A DNA stretch of 64,000 nt from Mucilaginibacter sp. SG564. Lineage in GTDB: Bacteria > Bacteroidota > Bacteroidia > Sphingobacteriales > Sphingobacteriaceae. The notes beneath the pieces are model-generated. The model saw only the letters and a program-made list of their open reading frames with translations. It searched no databases and was not told the origin of the DNA. Positions 24,566 through 32,817 of the stretch are shown piece after piece (the first letter of the stretch is position 1; each line of letters starts with the position of its first letter). The stretch is taken from the NCBI RefSeq assembly GCF_013149275.1, contig NZ_JABGNA010000004.1, positions 345,806 to 409,805 on the forward strand, written 5' to 3'. Position numbers and translations under genes: made by a program.

Positions 24566-25180
24566 ATGGTGAACAACCAACAGGATATTGCGCAAACCGG
24601 GCTTATCATATTAGCGGCGGGCTCATCAAGTCGTTTGGGAACTCCCAAGCAAAACCTGGTTTACCGGGGGCAAACACTGCTGCAAAGAGCCATCCAAACC
24701 GTGCTTACTTCGGTATGCCATGAAAATGTGGTGGTGGTATTAGGGGCCAATGAAGGAGTAATACGTCCGGGGATATCTGATGAGTTAGTACACATTGCCT
24801 ACAATACCCTCTGGCAGGAGGGTATGGCATCATCCATCCGTCTGGGCATTACCGAATTATTGAATATACAACCTTCAATAACCGGCGCCATATTAATGCT
24901 GTGCGATCAACCCTTTGTTGATCCCCTGTTGTTATATCAACTCACCGAAAAAAGGGCTGAAACAGATTTTGGGATCATTGCCTGCGCTTACCGCGAATCA
25001 CTTGGTGTGCCGGTATTGTTCGATGCATCCTACTTTCCCCAGTTATTAATGCTGCAAGGCAAGGAAGGTGCAAAAAAACTGATCAAATCTTTTCCGAATG
25101 ATGTAACACAAATAGCTTTTCCACTCGGGGCCATTGATATTGATACTATTGAGGATTATGAACGGCTGCATGGGCATTGA
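24566..25180 (+). CDS. mocA: MocA-like molybdenum-cofactor nucleotidyltransferase
   Basis: 204 residues. LIILAAGSSSRLGTPKQNLVY (17-37) is the nucleotide-binding loop, with LMLCDQPFVDP and GVPVLFDASYFPQLLMLQGKEGAKKLI the other MocA motifs. MocA adds CMP to the cofactor for xanthine-dehydrogenase-family enzymes. No such enzyme is in the window, so its client lies elsewhere, or the protein serves another pathway. It is transcribed away from moaA; a TAACTTTG box at 24532-24539 lies 26 nt before the ATG. Confidence 0.85.
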   Translation: MVNNQQDIAQTGLIILAAGSSSRLGTPKQNLVYRGQTLLQRAIQTVLTSVCHENVVVVLGANEGVIRPGISDELVHIAYNTLWQEGMASSIRLGITELLNIQPSITGAILMLCDQPFVDPLLLYQLTEKRAETDFGIIACAYRESLGVPVLFDASYFPQLLMLQGKEGAKKLIKSFPNDVTQIAFPLGAIDIDTIEDYERLHGH

Positions 25181-25212
25181 TAATTTCTTATCCAATTAAC
25201 TTTAACCAACAA

Positions 25213-25298
25213 CGTCATTGCGAGCGCAGCGTGGCAATCCCCGATCAGCAGAGTCGCTCGGTAGAGTTTGGGATTGCCACGCTGCGCTCGCAATGACG
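25213..25298. repeat. GTCAT-type palindrome with perfect 29-bp arms
   Basis: Arms 25213-25241 and 25270-25298 are exact inverse complements (CGTCATTGCGAGCGCAGCG...). It lies between convergent mocA and galM and might also act as a bidirectional terminator, although no T-run follows. Confidence 0.75.
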
Positions 25299-25325
25299 CG
25301 CGGAGAAAATGATATACTTTTCTGC

Positions 25326-26486
25326 TTATTTCACTACAGAAAATTTATATAACGATTGTGTTTTATAGGTTTGGCCTGGTTTAAGCTCCGTTGAAGGGAA
25401 CTGAGGCTGGTTTGGCGAATCAGGATAATGTTGTGTTTCCATAGCGAATGAAGTACGGAACTCATCTTTGATACCGCGTTTCATCACGTTTTTGGCCTGC
25501 ATAAAGTTACCGCTGTAAAATTGCAAACCTGGCTCTTCGGTAAATACTTCCATTTTTATACCGCTTTTGTCGCCAACTACAGTTGCTATGGGCGTTTTGA
25601 TATCGTGTTTGTTTAGCACAAAATTATGGTCGTACCCTTTGCCATCTTTTAACTGCACATTGTTATCATTAATGCGTTTGCCAATAGTTTCGGGCTTGGT
25701 AAAATCAAACGGTGTACCTTTTACGCTTTCAATTTTTCCCAAAGGGATCAGAGTCGAATCAACCGGCACATAATTATCGGCATCAATCTGCACTAAATGA
25801 TCAAGTATGGTACCACTGCCTTCGCCATTCAGGTTAAAAAAGGCGTGGTTGGTTAGGTTAACAACCGTATTTTTATCAGTTGTAGCTTCATAAACTGCTT
25901 TAAACTCGTTGTCATTTGTTAAACTATAAGTAACTTTTACGTTCAGGTTACCAGGAAATCCTTCTTCCATATCTTTTGACAGATAGGTAAATTCTACGGT
26001 TGATGAATCGATCTGTTTACCTTCCCAAACTACACTCTGATAGCCGTTTTTACCACCATGCAAGGTATTTGGCGGATTATTGATAGATGACTGATATTCT
26101 TTACCATCAATTTTAAATTTGCCTTTGGCAATACGGTTACCATAACGACCGATAGTAGCACCATAATACGGCTCGGTTGATTTTTCAAATCCCTCCACAC
26201 TCTCAAAACCCAATACTACATCGGTAAGCTTGCCGGTTTTATCCGGAACCAGCAGACTCACTATGCGACCACCATAATTGGTAAAAGTAGCGGTGATACC
26301 GTTTTTATTTTTAAGCGTGTACAAATGCGTTTGTTTTCCATCGATTGTTTTTTCGAAGGCAGAAGCTGGTGTTTGGGTGCTATCCGTCATGGTAGTTTTT
26401 TTCTTGTCAGATGATTGATTACAGGCCGCTAAAGATACACATGCCGGTAACATGATTAGTAAGAGGTTCTTTGATAAATTTCTCAT
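25326..26486 (-). CDS. galM: Aldose 1-epimerase, lipoprotein form
   Basis: 386 residues. The signal ends LPACVSLAAC with a Cys lipidation site followed by NQSSDKKK and a Ser/Thr-rich linker (to about residue 45), then the galactose-mutarotase fold. Catalytic and binding motifs are FTNYGGRIVSLLVPD, GATIGRYGNRIAKG, NNPPNTLHGGKNGYQSVVW (His), NLTNHAFFNL and KGYDHNFVL, with LQFYSGNF near the end, including the base Glu (EEPGLQ). It interconverts alpha and beta aldoses in the periplasm or at the membrane. galT lies 60 bp upstream on the same strand. Confidence 0.92.
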   Translation of the reverse strand: MRNLSKNLLLIMLPACVSLAACNQSSDKKKTTMTDSTQTPASAFEKTIDGKQTHLYTLKNKNGITATFTNYGGRIVSLLVPDKTGKLTDVVLGFESVEGFEKSTEPYYGATIGRYGNRIAKGKFKIDGKEYQSSINNPPNTLHGGKNGYQSVVWEGKQIDSSTVEFTYLSKDMEEGFPGNLNVKVTYSLTNDNEFKAVYEATTDKNTVVNLTNHAFFNLNGEGSGTILDHLVQIDADNYVPVDSTLIPLGKIESVKGTPFDFTKPETIGKRINDNNVQLKDGKGYDHNFVLNKHDIKTPIATVVGDKSGIKMEVFTEEPGLQFYSGNFMQAKNVMKRGIKDEFRTSFAMETQHYPDSPNQPQFPSTELKPGQTYKTQSLYKFSVVK

Positions 26487-26546
26487 AGTTTACAAGTAGT
26501 TGGTTTATATCAGTTTGTTTGGTTGGCCTAAATTAATATTTTTTGC

Positions 26547-27602
26547 TTATCCATTCGCTTTATAATGCACTTCGCTCAAATTCCGTAATCTATCGGCAGC
26601 AAATTCGGCGGTAATATCGCGCTGAGGGTTGGCCAGCATCTCATACCCTACCATGAATTTTTTAACCGTAGCCGAGCGTAACAGCGGCGGATAAAAGTGC
26701 ATATGCCAGTGCCAGTACGGATGATCGCCCATATTTACCGGCGATTGGTGCATACCTGCCGAATACGGGAATGAGGTTTCGAACATATTATCATACCTAA
26801 CCGTGAGCCGTTTAATAGCATCGGCAAGCGCGCTTTTCTCATCGTCGGTAAAGTAAAGCAAACTGGTGATATGTCTTTTGCTCACGATCATGGCTTCATA
26901 AGGCCAAACCGCCCAAAAAGGCACCAGAACCACAAAATGATCATTTTCAAAAATAATACGTTCCTGCTTTTTCAGTTCAAGCTGCAGATAATCGCCAAGC
27001 AAACTCCTGCCTTTTTGCTCGAAATAAGTTTTTTGCTGTTGAGTTTCCTTAGCCACTTCTACCGGGATACTGTTTTGCGCCCAAATCTGCCCGTGCGGGT
27101 GCGGGTTGCTGCAACCCATAATATCACCTTTATTTTCAAATATCTGGATGTGTTTTATCCACGGATAAGTGGCCAGGTCCTGATATTCGGTTTGCCAAAC
27201 ATCCACTACCTTCCTGATGTCGGCAGTTTCCATTTCGGGCAGCGTAAGATCGTGGCGGGGCGAAAAGCTGATCACCCGACATATTCCGCGCTGGCTGTTG
27301 GCCACCAGTAACTCATCATCATTCAAACCACCTTCTGGCGTATTTAGCAGTAATGAAGAGTAATCATTGGTAAAAACATAGCTGGCTTTGTATTCCGGAT
27401 TTTCGCTGCCGTCGGCCCTTTTGTTACCGGGGCATAAATAGCAGTTAGGATCATACGGCGGCCGCTGATCGGCCTGGGTTGCCTCTACTTTACCCTGCCA
27501 TGGGCGTTTGGTGCGGTGTGGCGATACCAATATCCAATCGCCGGTTAAAATATTCAAACGGCTATGCGGATGTTCTTTCAGATCAAAGTTTTCGTTGTTC
27601 AT
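26547..27602 (-). CDS. galT: Galactose-1-phosphate uridylyltransferase
   Basis: 351 residues from the ATG at 27602; the base triplet immediately before is GTG, less likely. Zinc-site cysteines are in [10 protein letters not shown], the catalytic histidine triad is [12 protein letters not shown], and [10 protein letters not shown] and [19 protein letters not shown] follow. It exchanges UMP between UDP-glucose and galactose-1-phosphate in the Leloir pathway. It is transcribed with galM; galactokinase is not in the window. Confidence 0.94.
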   Translation of the reverse strand: MNNENFDLKEHPHSRLNILTGDWILVSPHRTKRPWQGKVEATQADQRPPYDPNCYLCPGNKRADGSENPEYKASYVFTNDYSSLLLNTPEGGLNDDELLVANSQRGICRVISFSPRHDLTLPEMETADIRKVVDVWQTEYQDLATYPWIKHIQIFENKGDIMGCSNPHPHGQIWAQNSIPVEVAKETQQQKTYFEQKGRSLLGDYLQLELKKQERIIFENDHFVVLVPFWAVWPYEAMIVSKRHITSLLYFTDDEKSALADAIKRLTVRYDNMFETSFPYSAGMHQSPVNMGDHPYWHWHMHFYPPLLRSATVKKFMVGYEMLANPQRDITAEFAADRLRNLSEVHYKANG

Positions 27603-27671
27603 CACGTTTAATTAATTCAGGTTTTCTGAGTGCTGGGGCACCCGGCATAGGGTTAAATGCCTTTGTTGAAC

Positions 27672-27679
27672 CAAAAGTA
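27672..27679 (-). promoter_or_regulatory. Putative -7 box TACTTTTG of galT-galM
   Basis: TAnnTTTG match on the minus strand about 70 nt before the galT ATG, in an A+T-rich stretch. No clear -33 element. Confidence 0.35.
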
Positions 27680-27765
27680 AAAAAACAAATGTTAAGTTTA
27701 CATTTAAAAATAAAATTTATTTGTCAAATAGACATTTTTAGTATTAGATATGATACTACGTAGGA

Positions 27766-27878
27766 GTAAAAGCTTTGTAGCAAAAAAATCACAGGTATTT
27801 AGCATGCCGTAGGCATGCAACCCGAGGGCAGTACCTAAGGCACTGAATTAGAATTGACTTTTTCTACAAAGCTTTAAC
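27766..27878. repeat. Nested hairpin element
   Basis: Outer arms GTAAAAGCTTTGTAG (27766-27780) and CTACAAAGCTTTAAC (27864-27878), middle arms AGGTA / TACCT, and a perfect inner hairpin GCATGCCGTAGGCATGC (27802-27818). No ORF inside. Confidence 0.55.
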
Positions 27879-28110
27879 CCCGAGGGGGGGTACAACTCCC
27901 CATGCTATTCGAAGTGAGAGACCTCGGATAGCAGAAAGTGAAGACGCCTAAATGAGCAAAAAAGTGGGTTAACACAAATTCACCGATTTTAAAATTAAAA
28001 CATTGAAAATCAACAAAATAAAGCTATTTTAACCATAAAAAGTGTAAACCATGTAAACCCACTTTTTAAGAAATTTCTGCATGTTCAGGGAAGATACAAA
28101 AACCCCATCT

Positions 28111-28194
28111 TGTCATTTCGACCGCAGGGAGAAACCTTATACGATGTCTATATTTCGCGTATAAGATCTCTCCTCATACCTCGTCGAGATGACA
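28111..28194. repeat. GTCAT-type palindrome
   Basis: Starts TGTCATTTCGACCGCAGGGA and ends CTCGTCGAGATGACA; the inner part TTATACGAT/CGTATAAG pairs as well. 84 bp. Confidence 0.7.
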
Positions 28195-28221
28195 GGATAA
28201 ATAATTATGTAAGACATTAGT

Positions 28222-29091
28222 TTAAAAGCCCAATTCACCATACTCTACCACTGCCGAGTCGCAGATGTAGGTTGGCACTATGCCTGTGGCGTTAATGCGG
28301 TTATCAGCGTCAGCAGCCTGGGTATTACCAGAGAGTACCAGCACCGTATCCAGTCCAAATTTATTACCTCCCAGGATATCGGTTTGCAGGGTATCGCCAA
28401 CCATCACAATATCTTTTTTGCTGATAGGCCCCTGCTCGCGCAGCAGATCATAAGCAAACATGAACATCTGTGAGTCGGGTTTACCAAAACGGATAAACTC
28501 CTTGCCAACAATCTTCTCCACCATGCTGGCCAAACCACCTATAGCTATAGATACATCATGTTTGGTTACCGGGTATGCCTTATCGGTATTGGCCACTATA
28601 ACAGGAATTGGGCGTTTACGTAATATATTGACGGTTTTGTTCAGATCCTCAAACCAGTTAAAACCCTCATCGTCCAAAAACACCAAGGCGTTTACTTTGT
28701 CAATATTAGAGGCATCTATCTGGCTAACAGGAAGTGTATGCAAGCCAGAACTATCGATGTAATGCGCCGAATCAAGCGTACCCAGGTAGGCCACTATCCC
28801 ATCGTTTACCTTCAGATCAAGATAATCCTTGGTCAGCATCCCCGAGGATATGATATGATCGGGGGTGATGGTGTGCAACCCTTTGATCTGGTATGATTCG
28901 GCCAGTTGGGCCGGACTGCGTGAAGCGTCGTTCGTAACTATATAGTATTCCTTTTGCTGCTTTTCCAGGTAAGCAAATGTTCGCTCTATCCCGGGCAGCA
29001 AACCATTATAATTTTTCAGTACACCAAAAGCATCAAAAAAAACAACTTTATACCGGTCAATAATGGATTTAAAGTTATCTATTCTGTTCAT
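28222..29091 (-). CDS. HAD-superfamily (class IIA, NagD-like) phosphatase
   Basis: 289 residues. Motif I is VVFFDAFGVLKN (Asp20 and the expected Gly), with a following CAP-domain loop YIVTNDASRSPAQLA (motif II Thr/Ser region). Motif III Lys is near RFGKPDSQMF and motif IV is MVGDTLQTDILGGNKFGLDTVLVLSG. This is the arrangement of NagD and phosphoglycolate/4-nitrophenylphosphatase-type enzymes, which remove phosphate from small molecules. It is the last of three same-strand genes with a kinase-like protein and a glutamine-synthetase-like ligase. Confidence 0.88.
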   Translation of the reverse strand: MNRIDNFKSIIDRYKVVFFDAFGVLKNYNGLLPGIERTFAYLEKQQKEYYIVTNDASRSPAQLAESYQIKGLHTITPDHIISSGMLTKDYLDLKVNDGIVAYLGTLDSAHYIDSSGLHTLPVSQIDASNIDKVNALVFLDDEGFNWFEDLNKTVNILRKRPIPVIVANTDKAYPVTKHDVSIAIGGLASMVEKIVGKEFIRFGKPDSQMFMFAYDLLREQGPISKKDIVMVGDTLQTDILGGNKFGLDTVLVLSGNTQAADADNRINATGIVPTYICDSAVVEYGELGF

Positions 29092-29169
29092 TGTTAAATT
29101 ATTGAATTAGTGATTTATTCAGCATCACAATTTTAAAAGCTTACACGAAAAAATCTTGATACTATCTAT

Positions 29170-30207
29170 TTACTTCAATTTTAATGCTTCAATGATTTTT
29201 TCGGCATCAAAGTCCCTGTCAACGGACGGAAGATAAACATTAAATGCTTCGGCCTGTAATTTTTCGGCATATTGCTCGCTAAAAAAGTGCTTGCCGTCCT
29301 TAATTACATAATTCAGGATAAAAAAGCGGTAAGCTTCTTTCATAAACCGTATCTCATCAGCAGTGAGAGGATTCACTTTGTGATATTCCTTCAAAAAGAT
29401 GATAAAACGGTCTTCCATCATGGTATTGATCACATAACTGAATACCGTACGATCGCCAATATCCGATACTACGCGGCTAAAAAAATAAAAATCCAACACG
29501 CGGTAACTCATCCTGAACCAGTCATAATCCCAGCGGGAGTACAACTCCAGGTTTGGCGTAACCGAGAAATTGCCGATATTCCAATCAATAAATACCGGGA
29601 TGATCTCGAACGAGCTCATGTTGTATTTAGAGCGGTTTTTGAGGAAAGTTTCGCAGTGGTACTTTAAAAAATCGGCCTGCATAGCAGAACCAAATTGTTT
29701 CTCGTCTGTATTAAGCTGCGTTAACAATGAAGATATATCGGTACGCAAGGTTTTTGACGATTTAGGCAGCACATTTTTTACCCGTGAACAGGCTTTATGA
29801 AATTTGCCTACCTGCTGGCCCAGTTTCTTGATATGCGTTTCATCAAGCCGGCGCGGCAGGCGCTGCAAAATACGTGTAGGATTATAAAATACTACCCATG
29901 CATCTGTTTTACCATGTTTGTAATGATAAATATAAACCCTGTTGTTCTTCAGTAACGAACGGGCTAACAGATTCTCGAACGGGTAAAGCAGGTTATTGGC
30001 CAGCGTTTGAATAATACGGTGATCTTCTTTAAAATGCTCAAACTTGCCAAAGTAGGATAACTTGGCAATAATGATATCATCATCATCAAAAGTGATGCGA
30101 TAAACGTGGTTGGTAGATACCATGGCGCTGATATCCTCAATATGCTTAATGGTTTTTGAAGAATCATAGCCTTCCCAGGCTTTGCGTACAATTAAAGAGA
30201 AGTCCAT
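29170..30207 (-). CDS. APH/choline-kinase-like phosphotransferase
   Basis: 345 residues. N-terminal lobe with NHVYRITFDDDDIIIAKLSYFGKFEHF, where IIAKLS would provide the ATP-binding Lys, and a helical lobe with GQQVGKFHKAC. The catalytic loop appears as VFIDWNIGNF (Asp and Asn of the HxDxxxxN motif, with Phe-Ile in place of His-Gly), and the metal-binding acid as YSRWDYDWFRMSYRVLDFYFF. The fold suggests a small-molecule kinase acting on an amine, sugar or aminoglycoside-like substrate. Between a glutamine-synthetase-like ligase and a phosphatase, a role on amines is plausible but unproven. Confidence 0.7.
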   Translation of the reverse strand: MDFSLIVRKAWEGYDSSKTIKHIEDISAMVSTNHVYRITFDDDDIIIAKLSYFGKFEHFKEDHRIIQTLANNLLYPFENLLARSLLKNNRVYIYHYKHGKTDAWVVFYNPTRILQRLPRRLDETHIKKLGQQVGKFHKACSRVKNVLPKSSKTLRTDISSLLTQLNTDEKQFGSAMQADFLKYHCETFLKNRSKYNMSSFEIIPVFIDWNIGNFSVTPNLELYSRWDYDWFRMSYRVLDFYFFSRVVSDIGDRTVFSYVINTMMEDRFIIFLKEYHKVNPLTADEIRFMKEAYRFFILNYVIKDGKHFFSEQYAEKLQAEAFNVYLPSVDRDFDAEKIIEALKLK

Positions 30208-30285
30208 TCTGATGGTTTATATTTGGAATTTGCGGGTGCAATATTAAACAAATTGTATCATCTTTTATACGGGTATAAAACGGAC

Positions 30286-31644
30286 TTATATAATCTCAAA
30301 GTATCTTTTCAATTCCCAATCGGTTACATGTTTAATGTACTGGCGATGCTCCCACAGGCGGGTTTGCGTAAAATGTTCAACAAAGCCTTCGCCAAAAAGC
30401 TCCTTGGCTATGGGTGAGTTTTGCATCATCACCGATGCATCATGTAAATTAGCTGCCAGCACACCATTCTTTTTATCCTGATAACCGTTACCAATAGTTT
30501 GTGGGATATCCAGTTTCAGTTTGTTTTTGATACCGTATAAACCCGAGGCCAGTGCAGCCGCCATAGCCAGGTAGGGATTGGTATCAGATCCAGGTATGCG
30601 GGTTTCCAGGCGAGTATAGGCAGGCGTAGTATTGATCACCCGGAGTGCTGTGGTGCGGTTCTCCACTCCCCAGGTAACCGTAGTTGGTGCCCAGGCACCT
30701 TCAACCAGGCGTTTGTAACTATTGATGGTTGGCGCATACATGGGCAGTATATGAGGCAGACAATACAATTGTCCGGCCAGATATTGCTTATGCAATTCGC
30801 TCATCTTATACTCATCGGCGGCATCATGAAATAGGTTCTGGCTTTTATCTTTCGTCCATAGACTTTGATGTATATGACCACTGCAACCTGGTAAAGTTTC
30901 GTTCCATTTGGCCATAAAGGAGGCCGTGATGCCATGTTTGTAGGCAATTTCTTTTACCGAGGTTTTAAATAATACTGCTTTATCAGCAGCACTTAAAACT
31001 TCATCATGTGCAATGGCAGCCTCGTATACCCCCGGACCTGTTTCGGTATGCAGACCTTCAATAGGTATATTGAACTGGGTAAGCAGGTTAAACAGATCAT
31101 AATAAAAATCACTGTTCTCTGATGTACGCAGTATAGAGTAACCAAACATACCCGGCGTAAGGGTATTGATATTGGTAAAATTTTTATCGTTGATGGATTG
31201 CGGCGTTTCCCTGAAATTGAACCATTCAAACTCCTGTGCAAACTCGGCATGGTAGCCCATATCTACGCATTGTTTGGTAATATGTTTCAGCAGACTGCGT
31301 GGGCAGGCGGGCAGATCATTTCCCTTGGGGTTACTATAATCCGCCAAAAAGAAGGGAATATTATCCTGCCAGGGAATATTGCGTAAAGTGGACAGATCGA
31401 TACGGCAAAGCTTGTCCGGATAGCCGGTGTGCCAACCGGTAAGCTGTACATTATCATAACATACATCACTGCTATCCCAGCCAAAAACCACATCGCAAAA
31501 GCCATAACCGCTTTGCAAGCCGTCTATAAATTTTTTAGTATGAATTACTTTACCCCGCAAAATGCCATCAATATCGGCAAAAGCAAATTTTATCTTCTGT
31601 ATATTGTTTTCTTCTATATATGCTTTGATCTGTTCCTCGTTCAT
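30286..31644 (-). CDS. Glutamine-synthetase-family gamma-glutamyl ligase
   Basis: 452 residues, GSI-type layout: beta-grasp N-domain KIKFAFADIDGILRGKVI, and a catalytic domain with AEFAQEFEWFNF (metal-binding Glu), GLHTETGPGVYEAAI, FMAKWNETLPGCSGHIHQSLW (metal and glutamate binding), NSYKRLVEGAWAPTTVTWGVENR, and ARLETRIPGSDTNPYLAMAAALA-like end (RLETRIPGSDTNPYLA). It lacks the adenylylation loop Tyr context of true GlnA. The family includes gamma-glutamylpolyamine and gamma-glutamylethanolamide synthetases. A true GSII is encoded nearby (34197-35207), supporting a non-ammonia substrate here. It diverges from a gamma-glutamylcyclotransferase-like gene. Confidence 0.85.
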   Translation of the reverse strand: MNEEQIKAYIEENNIQKIKFAFADIDGILRGKVIHTKKFIDGLQSGYGFCDVVFGWDSSDVCYDNVQLTGWHTGYPDKLCRIDLSTLRNIPWQDNIPFFLADYSNPKGNDLPACPRSLLKHITKQCVDMGYHAEFAQEFEWFNFRETPQSINDKNFTNINTLTPGMFGYSILRTSENSDFYYDLFNLLTQFNIPIEGLHTETGPGVYEAAIAHDEVLSAADKAVLFKTSVKEIAYKHGITASFMAKWNETLPGCSGHIHQSLWTKDKSQNLFHDAADEYKMSELHKQYLAGQLYCLPHILPMYAPTINSYKRLVEGAWAPTTVTWGVENRTTALRVINTTPAYTRLETRIPGSDTNPYLAMAAALASGLYGIKNKLKLDIPQTIGNGYQDKKNGVLAANLHDASVMMQNSPIAKELFGEGFVEHFTQTRLWEHRQYIKHVTDWELKRYFEII

Positions 31645-31747
31645 GATATAAATTGTAAAGGCAGGTTACCTTAGCAAGATAACCATTAATGATGTAAACA
31701 TAAAAAAATGCCCAGTGTGTTTACACAATTTGATACGAATTTGCCCT

Positions 31748-31755
31748 TACCTTTG
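31748..31755 (+). promoter_or_regulatory. Putative -7 box TACCTTTG
   Basis: TAnnTTTG match 8 nt before the ATG at 31764, with a TTTG at 31729-31732 as possible -33 at a spacing slightly short of the consensus. Confidence 0.4.
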
Positions 31756-31763
31756 TTTGTAGT

Positions 31764-32162
31764 ATGAAACCTATTTGTGCGCATTTATTTGTTTATGGTA
31801 CCTTGCTTGACACTGGCAACCATTACGGAGCATATCTGCAGCAACACTGCACTTTACTAAAAAGCGGTAAACTTGAAGGCAGGCTTTATGACGCGGGGGA
31901 ATACCCAGGTGCTATTATAGATACCAACACCAACCAATATGTTCATGGTTCTATTTACTTAATGGATGAACCCAAAAAGATACTGGCTTTTATTGATGAT
32001 TACGAGGGTTTTGGGGATGATCAGGAGCAACCCAATTTATTTGTCAGGAAATTAAGCACTATAGAAACCGATACAGAAACGATTGAATGCTGGGTCTATA
32101 TTTACAATTTACCGGTTGATGACTTGTTGTGGATAAGATCGGGCAGGTATAAGCTTCAATGA
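31764..32162 (+). CDS. Gamma-glutamylcyclotransferase-like (AIG2/GGCT fold) protein
   Basis: 132 residues. The substrate loop LFVYGTLLDTGNHYG (9-23) and the acidic ILAFIDDYEGFG, with YLMDEPKKILAFIDDYEG holding the catalytic Glu, are typical of the GGCT/AIG2 fold. These enzymes cleave gamma-glutamyl amines or peptides releasing 5-oxoproline. The gene diverges from a gamma-glutamyl ligase homologue, with 119 bp between starts, which suggests they act on the same class of compound. Confidence 0.85.
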   Translation: MKPICAHLFVYGTLLDTGNHYGAYLQQHCTLLKSGKLEGRLYDAGEYPGAIIDTNTNQYVHGSIYLMDEPKKILAFIDDYEGFGDDQEQPNLFVRKLSTIETDTETIECWVYIYNLPVDDLLWIRSGRYKLQ

Positions 32163-32177
32163 AACTTACGTCACTCT

Positions 32178-32816
32178 TCATTTTTTTACAGCCCAGATAT
32201 AGCCCCGCTTGCTTTTAAATTTCGCGTCGTCATGCGGGCGTCTTTCTATGGCTTCAAATACATTAAAACCTGTTTCATAAAGCAACGTTACGATATCATC
32301 TGTTTTAAAGTAGTATAAATCAATATCCACTTCCTTATCATGAGCTTTATCATAATGAAGTACTTCATCTCCTACATGAAACGAAAGTAGAAATTCTCCC
32401 CCCGTTTTTAACACCCTGTTTATTTCTCCGAAACATTTTCTGATTTCGTCATTACTAAAATGCACTATCGCATAAAATGCAAGTACGCTTCCAAGATACT
32501 CCGCCGGATAACCGACATTCAATAAGTCGCCGGTTTCAAATTTAATTTCAGGAGAAAGCTTACGGGCGGCGTTAACCATCGCCGGCGACAGATCAATGCC
32601 GACTATATCTGTTAAGCCATTGTCGTACAGAAACCTTGTTGTTTGTCCGGGTCCACAGCCAAAGTCGGCACATAGCCCCTTGTCTTTATTAGCAGCGGCA
32701 AACTCCTTCAATAACATCGTATCCAAATGTTTATTAGAAAGCTCGTCCCAGCGATCAGCCGCATAGTCGTCGGCTACTGCATTGTAACAGTGTAATACTT
32801 TTTCCTGTGAATTCAT
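32178..32816 (-). CDS. Class I SAM-dependent methyltransferase
   Basis: 212 residues. Motif I GLCADFGCGPGQTTRFL, motif II DIVGIDLSPAMVNAAR, post-I ETGDLLNVGY, and LGSVLAFYAIVHFSNDE with VLKTGGEFLLSFHVGD show a complete Rossmann methyltransferase of the UbiE/MethylTransf_25 type. Its substrate is unknown. The start codon lies 1 bp after the stop of the alcohol-dehydrogenase-like gene, so the two are translationally coupled. Confidence 0.87.
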   Translation of the reverse strand: MNSQEKVLHCYNAVADDYAADRWDELSNKHLDTMLLKEFAAANKDKGLCADFGCGPGQTTRFLYDNGLTDIVGIDLSPAMVNAARKLSPEIKFETGDLLNVGYPAEYLGSVLAFYAIVHFSNDEIRKCFGEINRVLKTGGEFLLSFHVGDEVLHYDKAHDKEVDIDLYYFKTDDIVTLLYETGFNVFEAIERRPHDDAKFKSKRGYIWAVKK

Positions 32817-32817
32817 A

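Larger units (their letters stand above)
27603..28221. other. Long intergenic region upstream of galT filled with palindromes
   Basis: No gene is visible. It holds a putative galT promoter (27672-27679), a nested hairpin element (27766-27878), a hairpin 27904-27932 (GCTATTCGAAG / CCTCGGATAGC), a 12-bp inverted repeat AAAAAGTGGGTT / AACCCACTTTTT framing 27959-28067, and a GTCAT element (28111-28194). Confidence 0.65.

Noticed and set aside
30286..31644. Calling the GS-like gene a glutamine synthetase GlnA
   Set aside because: A complete GSII is encoded 2.5 kb away, and this protein fits the gamma-glutamyl amine ligase branch with a cyclotransferase-like neighbour.
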